A stretch of DNA of 64,000 bases, taken from assembly GCF_000373925.1 (NCBI RefSeq), contig NZ_KB892801.1, forward strand, positions 102,536 through 166,535, given 5' to 3'. The notes beneath the pieces were generated by a model. The model worked only from the letters and a program-made list of their open reading frames with translations. It was not told the DNA's origin and did no database searches. Shown piece by piece: positions 54,471 through 62,262 of this stretch (the first letter of the stretch is position 1; each line of letters opens with the position of its first letter). The position numbers and the translations under genes were made by a program. The stretch is from Actinopolymorpha alba DSM 45243. Its GTDB lineage: Bacteria > Actinomycetota > Actinomycetes > Propionibacteriales > Actinopolymorphaceae.

Positions 54471-54671
54471 GTGGCTATGACACTTCGGCTCAGCCCTGAG
54501 GAAACAGAGGCATTGCGCGCTGTCGCGGAGCGCGAGCACCGCTCCATGCAGGAGGTCGCCCGCACCGCGATCGCTGAGTACGTCAACCGGCGCACGGTCC
54601 GCCGCGACGAGGCTCTTCGTCGCATCGTCGCCGAAGACGGCCCATTGCTTGACCGATTGGGCAAAGCGTGA
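54471..54671 (+). CDS. Ribbon-helix-helix (CopG-type) antitoxin
   Basis: 66 residues (64 from ATG 54477). N-terminal ribbon MTLRLSPEETEALRAVAERE and helix pair HRSMQEVARTAIAEYVNRRT match RHH DNA-binding antitoxins; the C-terminal tail EALRRIVAEDGPLLDRLGKA would bind and neutralise the toxin. The stop overlaps the toxin start by 4 bases (GTGA). GTG 54471 is 7 bases after TATCAT, so the mRNA is probably leaderless, and the three upstream GGTATC repeats are the likely binding site. Confidence 0.88.
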   Translation: MAMTLRLSPEETEALRAVAEREHRSMQEVARTAIAEYVNRRTVRRDEALRRIVAEDGPLLDRLGKA

Positions 54672-55039
54672 CGGAGTTCCTCACTCTGGATGATCTGGTC
54701 GCAGCCGCGGAAGCGGCGCTCGGCTCGCCCGAGGTCCGCGACTGGGGCCTCCTGGAAGCCGCGGTCGCCCGACCTCGGGCCAGCGTTCTCGGCGAGGACG
54801 CCTACCTCTCACTGCACGCGAAGGCAGCGGCTCTGTTGCATTCGGTGGTCGGCAATCACGCCCTGGTCGACGGCAACAAGCGACTCGGCTGGGTGGCCGT
54901 TCGCCTCTTCTACGTGATGAACGGCAGTGACCTGCGAGCCGACCACGACGAGGCGTTCGACCTGGTGATGGCCGTTGCGGCCGGCGAACTCGCCGACGTC
55001 GACAAGATCGCCGAGATCCTGGGGCGCTGGGTGGCGTGA
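54668..55039 (+). CDS. Doc-type (Fic fold) toxin
   Basis: 123 residues, the usual Doc length. Fic-like motif NHALVDGNKRLGWVAVRLF (consensus HxFxDGNKR) at about 57-75, preceded by LHAKAAALLHSVVG. Doc proteins inactivate EF-Tu by phosphorylation rather than AMPylation and are held by an antitoxin from the upstream gene. GTG 54668 overlaps the antitoxin stop. The Phe of HxFxDGNKR is Leu here, a conservative change found in Doc relatives. Convergent with the kinase-like gene 16 bases away. Confidence 0.92.
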   Translation: MTEFLTLDDLVAAAEAALGSPEVRDWGLLEAAVARPRASVLGEDAYLSLHAKAAALLHSVVGNHALVDGNKRLGWVAVRLFYVMNGSDLRADHDEAFDLVMAVAAGELADVDKIAEILGRWVA

Positions 55040-55055
55040 GGCCGGTCAGGCCGAT

Positions 55056-56288
55056 TCAGCGAGCGCTGAACGCGGGGTAGAACGGCAGCGGCTCGATGAT
55101 GTCCCAGCGCCGGCGCGCCGCGGTCCGGATCTGCTCGGCCACGCCGGCAAGGGGCGCAAGCTCGGGTTGACGGCGGGCCGCGTCGGTGAGTTCGTCCATC
55201 CGCTGCAGGGCAAGCTGGCGCCGGGAGCCGAGGTGGAAGTCGTACGCCTGGAAGTACTTTCGTTCGGCACCCTCGGCGTCGAGGGCGTAACCGAGATGCC
55301 CCAGCCCGGACTGCAGGGCCCAGTACGCCTGGCAGGCGTTGAGAGCAGCCGCGAACTCCGCGGGCGGCACCTCCCTGCCGGCGGCGGCGAGACGGTGGCG
55401 GTACCTCTCGACGAGCAGATCGGAGAGTCCGGCGGGCAGCCGGCGGACACACCAGCACGTCGGCATCATCGTGCGGAGGTACGCGAGGTCGAGGAGCGCG
55501 TGCCCCACGCCACCGAACTCCAGGTCGAACAACCGCACCGTGCCGTCGGCGTACACGCGGTTGTTGTCAGGGCAGCAGTCGTTGGCCCGGTAGGCAGTCC
55601 AGGATCCGGGCTGGTGGACGAGTGACTCGATCCACCGGAGCGCGCCGACGGCCGCCGGGTCGATGGTGACGCCGCCATCCAGTTGGGCGAGCCCTTCGGG
55701 TAGCCGGGTCGCCAGCTCACCGGGGGCCAACGCGAATTGAGGCGGCACCGGGCCAAGGCTCTGCCGTACCCGGTCGTACGCCGGGGCCTGCTCGAACGTC
55801 GCGAGATGGATCGCGGCGAACGCGTCGACATACCCACCCAGCGCCGCCGTCGCCCGCTCGGGCGTGTCCGCGAGCAGGACGTTGGCCAGGCTGGGGCCGG
55901 CGCCGAGGTCCTCCATGAGGACGAACCCCAGCTCGGCGTCGCCGCCGTAGAACGCCGGCACGACCGCGGGCGGCTCGGGTAGGGAGGAGAGGAACTCCAG
56001 GCCGGCCCATTCGTTCCAGAGCCGGGTCGCCGGGCTCCAGGGTTCTGCGTCTGTCGGGTCGAAGGCGCCGGTCGTGTCGTTACGGTGCGCGAGCTTGACG
56101 ATCGCGGCGTCCACGGGTGCGCCGGCGAGCCGGATCCGCGCGACGAACGCATGGCCCTCGTGGTTGAGGACCTCATGCGCGGTCACGCTGACCGGCGTAC
56201 CGAACCGTTGGCTCAGGTGGGCGCCCGCGCGTACGCAGACCTCGTCAGGCAGCGGGGGTACGTCGGTGTCCGCGTGGAGATCGACCAT
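55056..56288 (-). CDS. Aminoglycoside phosphotransferase-fold kinase-like protein
   Basis: 410 residues of the APH/choline-kinase-like fold: N-lobe AIVKLAHRND with the ATP-binding Lys, VLMEDLGAGPSLANVLL hinge, catalytic loop YRANDCCPDNNRVY and metal loop VRLFDLEFGGVGHALLDLAYLR. The usual HGDLHPGN loop reads ANDCCPDN, so the Asp and Asn remain but the His is lost. The C-terminus is helical with several Cys (MMPTCWCVRR). ATG 56288; reverse-strand TACCAT (56295-56300) is 6 bases upstream, hence probably leaderless. Substrate unknown; not evidence for antibiotic resistance. Confidence 0.8.
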   Translation of the reverse strand: MVDLHADTDVPPLPDEVCVRAGAHLSQRFGTPVSVTAHEVLNHEGHAFVARIRLAGAPVDAAIVKLAHRNDTTGAFDPTDAEPWSPATRLWNEWAGLEFLSSLPEPPAVVPAFYGGDAELGFVLMEDLGAGPSLANVLLADTPERATAALGGYVDAFAAIHLATFEQAPAYDRVRQSLGPVPPQFALAPGELATRLPEGLAQLDGGVTIDPAAVGALRWIESLVHQPGSWTAYRANDCCPDNNRVYADGTVRLFDLEFGGVGHALLDLAYLRTMMPTCWCVRRLPAGLSDLLVERYRHRLAAAGREVPPAEFAAALNACQAYWALQSGLGHLGYALDAEGAERKYFQAYDFHLGSRRQLALQRMDELTDAARRQPELAPLAGVAEQIRTAARRRWDIIEPLPFYPAFSAR

Positions 56289-56311
56289 CTGGCGATGGTA
56301 GGGAACGCGGC

Positions 56312-56345
56312 GACTGGTCAGGAACCAGAAGACTGGTCAGGAACC
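56312..56345. repeat. 15-base direct repeat at the end of the PLDc_N gene
   Basis: GACTGGTCAGGAACC at 56312-56326 and 56331-56345. The second copy includes the stop codon of the PLDc_N gene, so the 3' end has been duplicated. Confidence 0.7.
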
Positions 56346-56729
56346 GGATGAATTGGAGCCAGAACTGTCGTCGTCGCTGCGGCCGAGCTCGCGTTCGCGG
56401 CGCTCGAGGTCGGCCTGCCACTTGCGGAGCCGGTCGTCCTCGGCCTTCTGGCGCTGCTCCTTCAGTCGAGCGAGGAACTCCGGATCGTCGTCGGGTGCCA
56501 CCGGCCGGACTTCACGCGGTGGCACCGGACGGGAACCGCGGTAGGCGTCCGTAACCGGCCGGCCGGCGGCGAGCCAGGCGATGGGTCCGAAGATCGGGAC
56601 GAGCAGGAGGAGGACGGCCCACGCCCAGCGGGGCATGGTGCGCACCTGTGCGCTGGAGCTTTGAGCCAGGTCGACCAGGCAGTAGACGAGCAGGACTATG
56701 GCGACCAGGACGGGCAAAACCCGGAGCAC
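56337..56729 (-). CDS. PLDc_N domain membrane protein
   Basis: 130 residues. Two hydrophobic helices, VLPVLVAIVLLVYCLVDL and WAWAVLLLLVPIFGPIAWLAAG, form the PLDc_N (phospholipase D nuclease N-terminal) domain with the typical RxxPRWxWxxxxLxxPxxGPxxW pattern. A charged, predicted coiled-coil tail (KEQRQKAEDDRLRKWQADLE) and a Ser-rich end follow. GTG 56729 with GAGGAGG upstream. Widespread in actinobacteria without established function. Confidence 0.88.
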   Translation of the reverse strand: MLRVLPVLVAIVLLVYCLVDLAQSSSAQVRTMPRWAWAVLLLLVPIFGPIAWLAAGRPVTDAYRGSRPVPPREVRPVAPDDDPEFLARLKEQRQKAEDDRLRKWQADLERRERELGRSDDDSSGSNSSGS

Positions 56730-57131
56730 CCGAACCCCTCCTCGGCGGCGTAGCTACGACGAACCTTCGGGTCGAGCGTAGCCGCCATCGGTGGGGCCGG
56801 GCGTCCGGATCAGCGAGGGAGAGGGGAGAGGGGGAGCGAAGGCTCAGCGGTGGCGGCGCCACCGGAGGCGGAGGCGGTGGCCGCCGCGGAGCTGGCCGCG
56901 AGAACCATCGAGGTCAGCCGTGGCCGAACCCTGCGACGGTGTGGGAATGCGAGGCGAGGCGGCCAGGGACGACTGGCCAAGGTGTGGGAGCTGTCGGAGT
57001 GTGGCGAACTCCGGCGAACCGATGTACATCGGCGGGGGTTTACCTCTCAATCGATGAGCAACTAGCGTGAACTCCTACGATTCTAAGGTAAGGTCCGCGA
57101 AACGCCTAATGTTTTAGGGAGTCAAAGCATC
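56730..57131. other. 402-base intergenic region upstream of the Lrp-type regulator
   Basis: No credible gene; overlapping short frames are GC-skew artefacts. It holds a 14-base palindrome CCGATGTACATCGG (57019-57032) and a relatively AT-rich promoter stretch 57040-57120 with an inverted pair CCTAA-N4-TTAGG (57105-57118) just before the regulator's Shine-Dalgarno GGGAG. These are plausible sites for autoregulation. Confidence 0.5.
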
Positions 57132-57611
57132 GTGGGTGCAGGACCTCATATGGACGAGCTCGACCACCGTCTGGTCGACGCTCTGCGCGACAATGCCCGC
57201 GCGTCGTACGCCGAGCTGGGACGCCTGGTCGGGCTGTCGGGACCGAGCGTCCAGGAGCGGGTCCGCCGGCTGGAGGAACGCGGCGTGGTCACCGGCTACC
57301 AGGCGCTGGTCCGCCCGAGCGCACTGGGCCTTGAGGTCACCTCGCTCATCGGACTCCTGCTCTCCGACGGCGCCGACCAGGCCGCGGTGGTCGAGCGCCT
57401 GTCCGGGGTCGCGGAGATCGAGGACTGCTGGTACATCGCGGGCGACGAGTCGTTCGTCGTGAAGGTCCGCGTCCGCAACGTGGACGCGCTGGAGGACCTC
57501 CTCGGCCGGCTGCTGCGGATCGACGGGATCAGCCGGACCCGGACGACACTCGTTCTTTCCACCAAGTGGGAGGGTCGGCTTCCACCGAGCGTGTCTGACA
57601 CCGAGATGTAG
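57132..57611 (+). CDS. Lrp/AsnC family transcriptional regulator
   Basis: 159 residues (153 from ATG 57150). N-terminal winged helix-turn-helix MDELDHRLVDALRDNARASYAELGRLVGLSGPSVQERVRRLEERGVVTGY and C-terminal RAM ligand-binding domain (about 75-150, including the GDESFVVKVRVRNVDALEDLL pattern). Both starts have Shine-Dalgarno signals (GGGAG for GTG 57132, AGGA for ATG 57150). The threonine/serine dehydratase gene follows after 11 bases, so its effector and target probably concern that amino acid. Confidence 0.92.
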   Translation: MGAGPHMDELDHRLVDALRDNARASYAELGRLVGLSGPSVQERVRRLEERGVVTGYQALVRPSALGLEVTSLIGLLLSDGADQAAVVERLSGVAEIEDCWYIAGDESFVVKVRVRNVDALEDLLGRLLRIDGISRTRTTLVLSTKWEGRLPPSVSDTEM

Positions 57612-57622
57612 CGTCTGGAGCC

Positions 57623-58588
57623 ATGGCCGAGACGACCTCCCTCGTGACCCTGGACGACGTGACCGCTGCCGCCGCCCGGATCGAGGGTCGCGTCGCTCGT
57701 ACGCCGTTGGTGCCGACAGCCTGGAGCGATCCGGCGCGGCCCCTGTGGCTCAAGCCCGAGAACCTCCAGCTCATCGGGGCGTTCAAGATCCGGGGCGCGC
57801 TCAACGCGGTCGGCGCCATGGACGAACGCACCCGTTCGCGGGGCATCGTCACGCACTCCTCCGGCAACCACGCCCAGGCATTGGCCATGGCGGCCCGGGC
57901 GTACTCCGTCAAGGCGCACGTGGTCATGCCGGACACCAGCCCCGCCGTCAAAGTGGCGGCGACCCGGGCGCTGGACGCCGAGGTGATCCTGGTGCCGCCG
58001 GCCGAGCGGGCGACCCGGGTCGAGGAGCTGGTGGCCGAACACGGGTACGCGTTCGTCCCGCCGTTCGACCATCCAGACGTGATCGCCGGGCAGGGCACGA
58101 TCGGGCTGGAGATCCTGGCGGACCTTCCGGAGACCGCTACCGTGCTGGTGCCGGTCGGGGGAGGTGGGTTGCTGTCGGGCATCGCCACCGCCGTGAAGGG
58201 TCTGCGTCCAGACGTGCGGGTCTTCGGCTGCGAACCGGAGCTCGCCGGTGAGACGGCCGAGAGCCTGCGGGTCGGCGAGCGCCGGGTCTGGCCGGTCGAA
58301 CGCACGTACCGCACCATCGCAGACTCGGTCCGTGTCGGTCTGGGCGAGCTGACCTGGCAGCACATCAGGGCCCGGGTCGACGGCGTCCTCACCGTCTCCG
58401 AGGACGCCATCCGGGAAGCGGTACGCGTGCTGGCGACCAGGTCGCGGCTCGTCGCGGAGCCCGGCGGGGCGGTCGCGGCGGCGGCGTACCTCACGCGATG
58501 CGCCGAACTGCCGGAGGGGCCGGTGGTCGTGGTGGTGTCGGGTGGGAACGTCGAGCCGGCCCTCCTCGCGTCGTTGCTGGCCGGCTGA
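57623..58588 (+). CDS. Threonine/serine dehydratase family PLP enzyme
   Basis: 321 residues, fold type II PLP enzyme lacking a C-terminal ACT regulatory domain (catabolic/serine racemase-like size). PLP lysine in LIGAFKIRGALNAV, SSGNHAQALAMAAR, phosphate cup VPVGGGGLLSGIA, and C-terminal VVVVSGGNVEPALL. Likely deaminates threonine and/or serine to 2-ketobutyrate or pyruvate. ATG 57623 has TAGCGT 8 bases upstream and the Lrp-type regulator immediately before it. Confidence 0.9.
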   Translation: MAETTSLVTLDDVTAAAARIEGRVARTPLVPTAWSDPARPLWLKPENLQLIGAFKIRGALNAVGAMDERTRSRGIVTHSSGNHAQALAMAARAYSVKAHVVMPDTSPAVKVAATRALDAEVILVPPAERATRVEELVAEHGYAFVPPFDHPDVIAGQGTIGLEILADLPETATVLVPVGGGGLLSGIATAVKGLRPDVRVFGCEPELAGETAESLRVGERRVWPVERTYRTIADSVRVGLGELTWQHIRARVDGVLTVSEDAIREAVRVLATRSRLVAEPGGAVAAAAYLTRCAELPEGPVVVVVSGGNVEPALLASLLAG

Positions 58589-58605
58589 CGTACGCTGCGA
58601 GGGTC

Positions 58606-58857
58606 GTGCGTACCTTCCTCGTTTACACACTGCTCCGACTCGTCATCTTCGCGGCGTGCTTCGGAGTACTTTTCGTCCTCTTTGGCAGCCAGGCGTCCGG
58701 CTGGCTGATCGCGCTGCCCGCCCTCCTCTTCACCTCGGGCCTGTCCTGGTTGCTCCTGCGCCGCCAGGGTGCCGAGGCGGGACGAGCGTTCTCCAGCGGC
58801 GTGCACGCCGCGCGCGGCCGGCTCGACGCGGCCACCCGCAAGGAAGACGTCGACTGA
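58606..58857 (+). CDS. DUF4229-type small membrane protein
   Basis: 83 residues. Two hydrophobic helices ([22 protein letters not shown] and [20 protein letters not shown]) and a charged tail ([14 protein letters not shown]...RKEDVD). The pattern matches DUF4229, small actinobacterial membrane proteins often near menaquinone genes; menA is 1.4 kb downstream. GTG 58606 follows TACGCT by 9 bases. Function unknown. Confidence 0.8.
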   Translation: MRTFLVYTLLRLVIFAACFGVLFVLFGSQASGWLIALPALLFTSGLSWLLLRRQGAEAGRAFSSGVHAARGRLDAATRKEDVD

Positions 58858-58897
58858 CGTAGCGGGTGATCCTTCTGGCGGGAGTTACCCTGCAGCC

Positions 58898-60004
58898 ATG
58901 TCTGGTTCTGAGTCTCCGCGTAGGTCGAGGCGGCCGATCCCCGACCGGGCCTGGGTGGCGGAGGCGATCCGGAGGGTCGAGGCGGACGCCAACCGCAGCG
59001 CCGACACGCACCTGCACGTCTTCCCGCTTCCGGAGGAGTGGGGCATCGAGCTGTACCTCAAGGACGAGTCCGTCCATCCCACCGGCAGCCTGAAGCACCG
59101 GCTGGCCCGGTCGCTGTTCCTGTACGCCCTCGCCAGTGGCTGGATCGGGGAGGGCACCATGATCATCGAGGCGTCCAGCGGGTCGACCGCGGTGAGCGAG
59201 GCGTACTTCGCCCGGCTGCTCGGCCTGCCGTTCGTCGCGGTCATGCCGGCCTGCACGAGCCCGGAGAAGATCGCGCTCATCGAGTTCTACGGCGGCCGAT
59301 GTCATCTCGTCGACGACCCGTGCGGCATCTACGCGGAGTCGCGTCGGCTGGCCGAGGAGACCGGCGGCCACTTCATGGACCAGTTCACCTACGCCGAGCG
59401 GGCCACCGACTGGCGGGGCAACAACAACATCGCCGAGAGCATCTTCGAGCAGCTGTCGGCCGAACGCCATCCGGTGCCGCGCTGGATCGTGGTGGGCGCG
59501 GGTACGGGCGGGACGAGCGCGACCATCGGACGATACGTGCGCTACCGCCGGCACGAGACCCAGCTGTGCGTCGTCGACCCGGACGGTTCGGCGTTCTACG
59601 GCGGCTGGTGTGACGACGACCCGGACCGCACCGCGTCCGGATCGCGGATCGAGGGGATCGGCCGGCCGCGGGTCGAGCCGTCGTTCGTACCCACCGTGGT
59701 CGACCGGATGATGCGGGTGCCCGACGCGGCCTCGCTCGCGGCGATGAGGTTCCTCATGGTGGCGACCGGTCGGCGTACCGGCGGCTCGACGGGCACCAAC
59801 CTGTGGGGTGCGCTGGCCCTGGTCGCGGAGTTGCGGGCGGCGGGTGAGCAGGGCAGCGTGGTCACCCTGATCTGCGACAGCGGCGACAGGTACGCCCACA
59901 CCTACTACGACGACGGGTGGGTCGCCGCGCAGGGACTCGACCTCATGAGGTACGCGAAGACGCTGGAGGAGTTCGCCGCGACCGGCGAATGGCTCGCCCC
60001 CTGA
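58898..60004 (+). CDS. cds1: Cds1-type L-cysteine desulfhydrase (PLP-dependent cysteine synthase family)
   Basis: Degrades cysteine to pyruvate, ammonia and H2S in the M. tuberculosis homologue Cds1. 368 residues: PLP lysine in [42 protein letters not shown] stretch, [20 protein letters not shown], phosphate cup [46 protein letters not shown] and [14 protein letters not shown]. These match what I remember of Cds1 almost block for block. TACCCT (58886-58891) is 6 bases before ATG 58898, so the mRNA is probably leaderless. Confidence 0.9.
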   Translation: MSGSESPRRSRRPIPDRAWVAEAIRRVEADANRSADTHLHVFPLPEEWGIELYLKDESVHPTGSLKHRLARSLFLYALASGWIGEGTMIIEASSGSTAVSEAYFARLLGLPFVAVMPACTSPEKIALIEFYGGRCHLVDDPCGIYAESRRLAEETGGHFMDQFTYAERATDWRGNNNIAESIFEQLSAERHPVPRWIVVGAGTGGTSATIGRYVRYRRHETQLCVVDPDGSAFYGGWCDDDPDRTASGSRIEGIGRPRVEPSFVPTVVDRMMRVPDAASLAAMRFLMVATGRRTGGSTGTNLWGALALVAELRAAGEQGSVVTLICDSGDRYAHTYYDDGWVAAQGLDLMRYAKTLEEFAATGEWLAP

Positions 60005-60021
60005 GCGGGTAGCTGTCGATT

Positions 60022-60240
60022 ATGAGCGACCAATCCCGCCGCGATCCGCAGGGCACGAACCGGTGGACCAAGGAAGGCGCCACGCCTGGCGAGGACCCAC
60101 GCGAGATCGATACCGAGCAGATCAATCCCGAGTACGTCCGCCGCCTCCAGGAACGTCGCCAGGTCACTCACGCGGAGGAGGAGACGCCGGGCGAGATGGG
60201 CACGACCGCGACGGTGTACGACCCGACCGAGCGCGACTGA
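60022..60240 (+). CDS. Small hydrophilic protein of unknown function
   Basis: 72 residues, highly charged, no hydrophobic segment: MSDQSRRDPQGTNRWTKEGA then PGEDPREIDTEQINPEYVRRLQERRQVTHAEEE. It looks intrinsically disordered. ATG 60022 is 17 bases after the cds1 stop, with TAGCTG upstream. Codon use matches its neighbours, which supports translation. I do not recognise the family. Confidence 0.6.
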   Translation: MSDQSRRDPQGTNRWTKEGATPGEDPREIDTEQINPEYVRRLQERRQVTHAEEETPGEMGTTATVYDPTERD

Positions 60241-60301
60241 CCCGCCGCGCCGCGAGGCCGTGCGGCCCGCCGGCTGGCCTGCTGCGCTGTCTGTGGCCCG
60301 G

Positions 60302-61180
60302 TCAGGCCAGCGCGAGCCCGACGGTGAGAAGGAAGGCGAAGGCGAGTTCGGCGACACCGGTGTCTCGCAGGACGGCGATCAGCGGGCGTCCCGTGATCCC
60401 GCTGAGCAGTTGCCGGACGGGCCGGACCGCCAGCGGCAGCGACAGCAGGGCGAGGAGTGCCCAGGGCGTCGTCGTGAGCGCGAGCAGGATGACCAGGGCA
60501 TAGGCGACGACCTGGAGCGCGACGTACAACGTGCGGGTTCGCGGATCGCCCAGCACCACCGCGAGGGTGCGCTTCCCGCTCTCCTGGTCGGTCGGGATGT
60601 CGCGCAGGTTGTTGGCGACCAGGATGGCGCAGGTCAGGGCGCCGATCGCGATCGCGCCGGCGACGGCTGGCCAGGTCACGCGGAGGACCTGCACGTACGT
60701 CGTACCGATGACCGCGACCAGCCCGAAGAAGACGAAGACGCTGACCTCGCCCAGGGCGCGGTAGCCATACGGGCGTGAGCCGCCGGTGTAGAACCACGCG
60801 GCCGCGATCGCGGCGACGCCGACGAGGACGAGCCACCAGGCGGTGGCGAGGGCGAGGATCAGGCCGCAGATCGCGGCGACCCCGAAACTCGCGAACGCCG
60901 CAGCCTTCACCGACGCGGGGGTCGCCGCGCCGGATCCGACCAGGCGGAGCGGTCCGACCCGGTGGTCGTCGGTGCCGCGGATGCCGTCGGAGTAGTCGTT
61001 GGCGTAGTTGGAGCCGACCTGGAGTGCGATCGCGACGACGAGTGCGAGCGCGGCCTTCCAGGCGACGAAGGAGTCAGCGGCGGCTGCCGCTCCCGTGCCG
61101 ACGAGCACGGGGGAGATCGACGCCGGCCAGGTGCGGAGACGAGCGCCTTCCAGCCACTGCGCGGGGGTTGCCACGATCAC
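60302..61180 (-). CDS. menA: 1,4-dihydroxy-2-naphthoate polyprenyltransferase
   Basis: Attaches the isoprenoid tail to dihydroxynaphthoate in menaquinone synthesis, in the membrane. 292 residues with eight or nine helices; the prenyl-diphosphate motif NYANDYSDGIRGTDDHRVGPLRLVGSG (NDxxD) near 63-89 and the second Asp-rich region NNLRDIPTDQESGKRTLAV near 190. Starts RTWPASISPVLVG like MenA. GTG 61180 is preferred; a TTG at 61192 adds four residues. Divergent from the GNAT gene with a strong promoter between. Confidence 0.95.
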   Translation of the reverse strand: MIVATPAQWLEGARLRTWPASISPVLVGTGAAAAADSFVAWKAALALVVAIALQVGSNYANDYSDGIRGTDDHRVGPLRLVGSGAATPASVKAAAFASFGVAAICGLILALATAWWLVLVGVAAIAAAWFYTGGSRPYGYRALGEVSVFVFFGLVAVIGTTYVQVLRVTWPAVAGAIAIGALTCAILVANNLRDIPTDQESGKRTLAVVLGDPRTRTLYVALQVVAYALVILLALTTTPWALLALLSLPLAVRPVRQLLSGITGRPLIAVLRDTGVAELAFAFLLTVGLALA

Positions 61181-61275
61181 GGAGTCTTTCAAGCGGTACG
61201 GCGGTGCTGGAGGGCGGGTCTGGATGACGCCCTCGGCGGGACGGATACCCGCCCTGACTGCATAAACGTTCCGAA

Positions 61276-61281
61276 TATAGT
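61276..61281 (+). promoter_or_regulatory. -10 element of the GNAT gene
   Basis: TATAGT, 6 bases before the ATG at 61288, in an AT-rich stretch (61260-61290) unusual here; CTGACT 16 bases upstream could be the -35. Predicts a leaderless mRNA. Confidence 0.6.
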
Positions 61282-61287
61282 AACTTC

Positions 61288-62151
61288 ATGCATTTGCGGG
61301 AGATCGCGACGGCTTCAGAGCTTCAGCACTGCTGCGCCAACGACGGGCTGGTCATGTGGGCGGCCCAGGGGTTCGCGCCTGGTGTGCGGGCATGGCGACG
61401 AGGTGACGCCGTGGCCGTTGCGTCGCCGTACCTCTCCTGCCGCGACCGGCTCGCGGTGCACGGTCCCGCTGACCAGGTGGCCGCGCTCGTCAACGAGGTG
61501 TTGGGCCTGGTGGGGCCGACGTACCGTCTGGTCGGCGATGCCACGCTGATCGAAGCGCTCCCGGGACGGGTCGCGGGCCTGGAGGTGATGGGTGCGTTCG
61601 GCTGGATGGAGACCGACCGGCCGGTGGACCGGAACTCGGTGGTGGACCGGAACTCGGTGGTGGACGGGAACTCGGTGGTGGACGGGAACTCGGTGGTGGA
61701 CCGGAACTCGGTGGTGGACGGGAACTCGGTGGTGGACGGGAACTCGGTGGTGGGCGGCGCGCGCTGGTTGGAGCCCGGCTGGTCTGCGGTGATCGCCGAA
61801 CTGCTGTACGAGGCATACCCGGCGTCGTACGCCCGGCCCGGGCTCGTGGGCGTTCACCGTTGGGCGGGGAGCATCGACTCCGGCGGAGCGCTCGCCGCCG
61901 TCGCGGCCGACGCCTGGTCCGCTCCGGAGGTCGGGTTCGTCGCGGGGGTCGCGGCCCGGGTGCGATCGAGGGGGCGAGGCCATGCCGCCGCGGCGTTCCG
62001 GCTGGCGGTCGACACGCTCGTCGCCAAGCACGGACGGGTGGCGCTGATGGTCAACGGCGCAAACGAGGCCGCCGTCGGTCTCTACCGCGGGTGCGGACTT
62101 TCGTGGCGGACGGTCGCGGCGGCGGGTGTGCGGACCTGCGTCGCAGCCTGA
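61288..62151 (+). CDS. GNAT-fold N-acetyltransferase with a hexapeptide-repeat linker
   Basis: 287 residues. N-terminal GNAT-like half (1 to about 110), then a linker of seven hexapeptides V-D-(R/G)-N-S-V (113-154), then the catalytic half (about 160-287) with acetyl-CoA loop RSRGRGHAAAAFRLAVDTL and ALMVNGANEAAVGLYRGCGLSWR. The repeat is encoded by an 18-base minisatellite and sits exactly between the halves, so it may vary in length without breaking the fold. ATG 61288, leaderless, with a good -10. Substrate unknown. Confidence 0.82.
   Translation: MHLREIATASELQHCCANDGLVMWAAQGFAPGVRAWRRGDAVAVASPYLSCRDRLAVHGPADQVAALVNEVLGLVGPTYRLVGDATLIEALPGRVAGLEVMGAFGWMETDRPVDRNSVVDRNSVVDGNSVVDGNSVVDRNSVVDGNSVVDGNSVVGGARWLEPGWSAVIAELLYEAYPASYARPGLVGVHRWAGSIDSGGALAAVAADAWSAPEVGFVAGVAARVRSRGRGHAAAAFRLAVDTLVAKHGRVALMVNGANEAAVGLYRGCGLSWRTVAAAGVRTCVAA
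61624..61749 (+). repeat. 18-base coding minisatellite, seven units
   Basis: Unit GTGGAC(C/G)GGAACTCGGTG, seven copies in phase with the GNAT frame, each encoding VDRNSV or VDGNSV (units 1, 2 and 5 have Arg; 3, 4, 6 and 7 Gly). A partial unit follows. Unit identity is nearly complete, implying recent expansion. Confidence 0.92.
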
Positions 62152-62191
62152 TGGCCACCGTGTTGTTGGCGGTCGGGTGGTTGTTGGTGGC

Positions 62192-62242
62192 GCGGTGCTT
62201 GTCGGCCGGCGGTGCTTGTCCGCGGGCGGTGCTTGTCGGCGG
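62192..62242 (+). repeat. 17-base tandem repeat, three units
   Basis: GCGGTGCTTGTCGGCCG, GCGGTGCTTGTCCGCGG and GCGGTGCTTGTCGGCGG in direct succession, in the 111-base gap just before the arylamine N-acetyltransferase. Confidence 0.8.
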
Positions 62243-62262
62243 GGCGTGGCACGCTCTGGCCG

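Noticed and set aside
61624..61749. CRISPR array
   Set aside because: Units are directly adjacent without unique spacers and are in a coding frame.
61470..62031. Reverse-strand ORF with many HHRVPV repeats
   Set aside because: It is the antisense reading of the 18-base minisatellite in the GNAT gene, without start signal or family.
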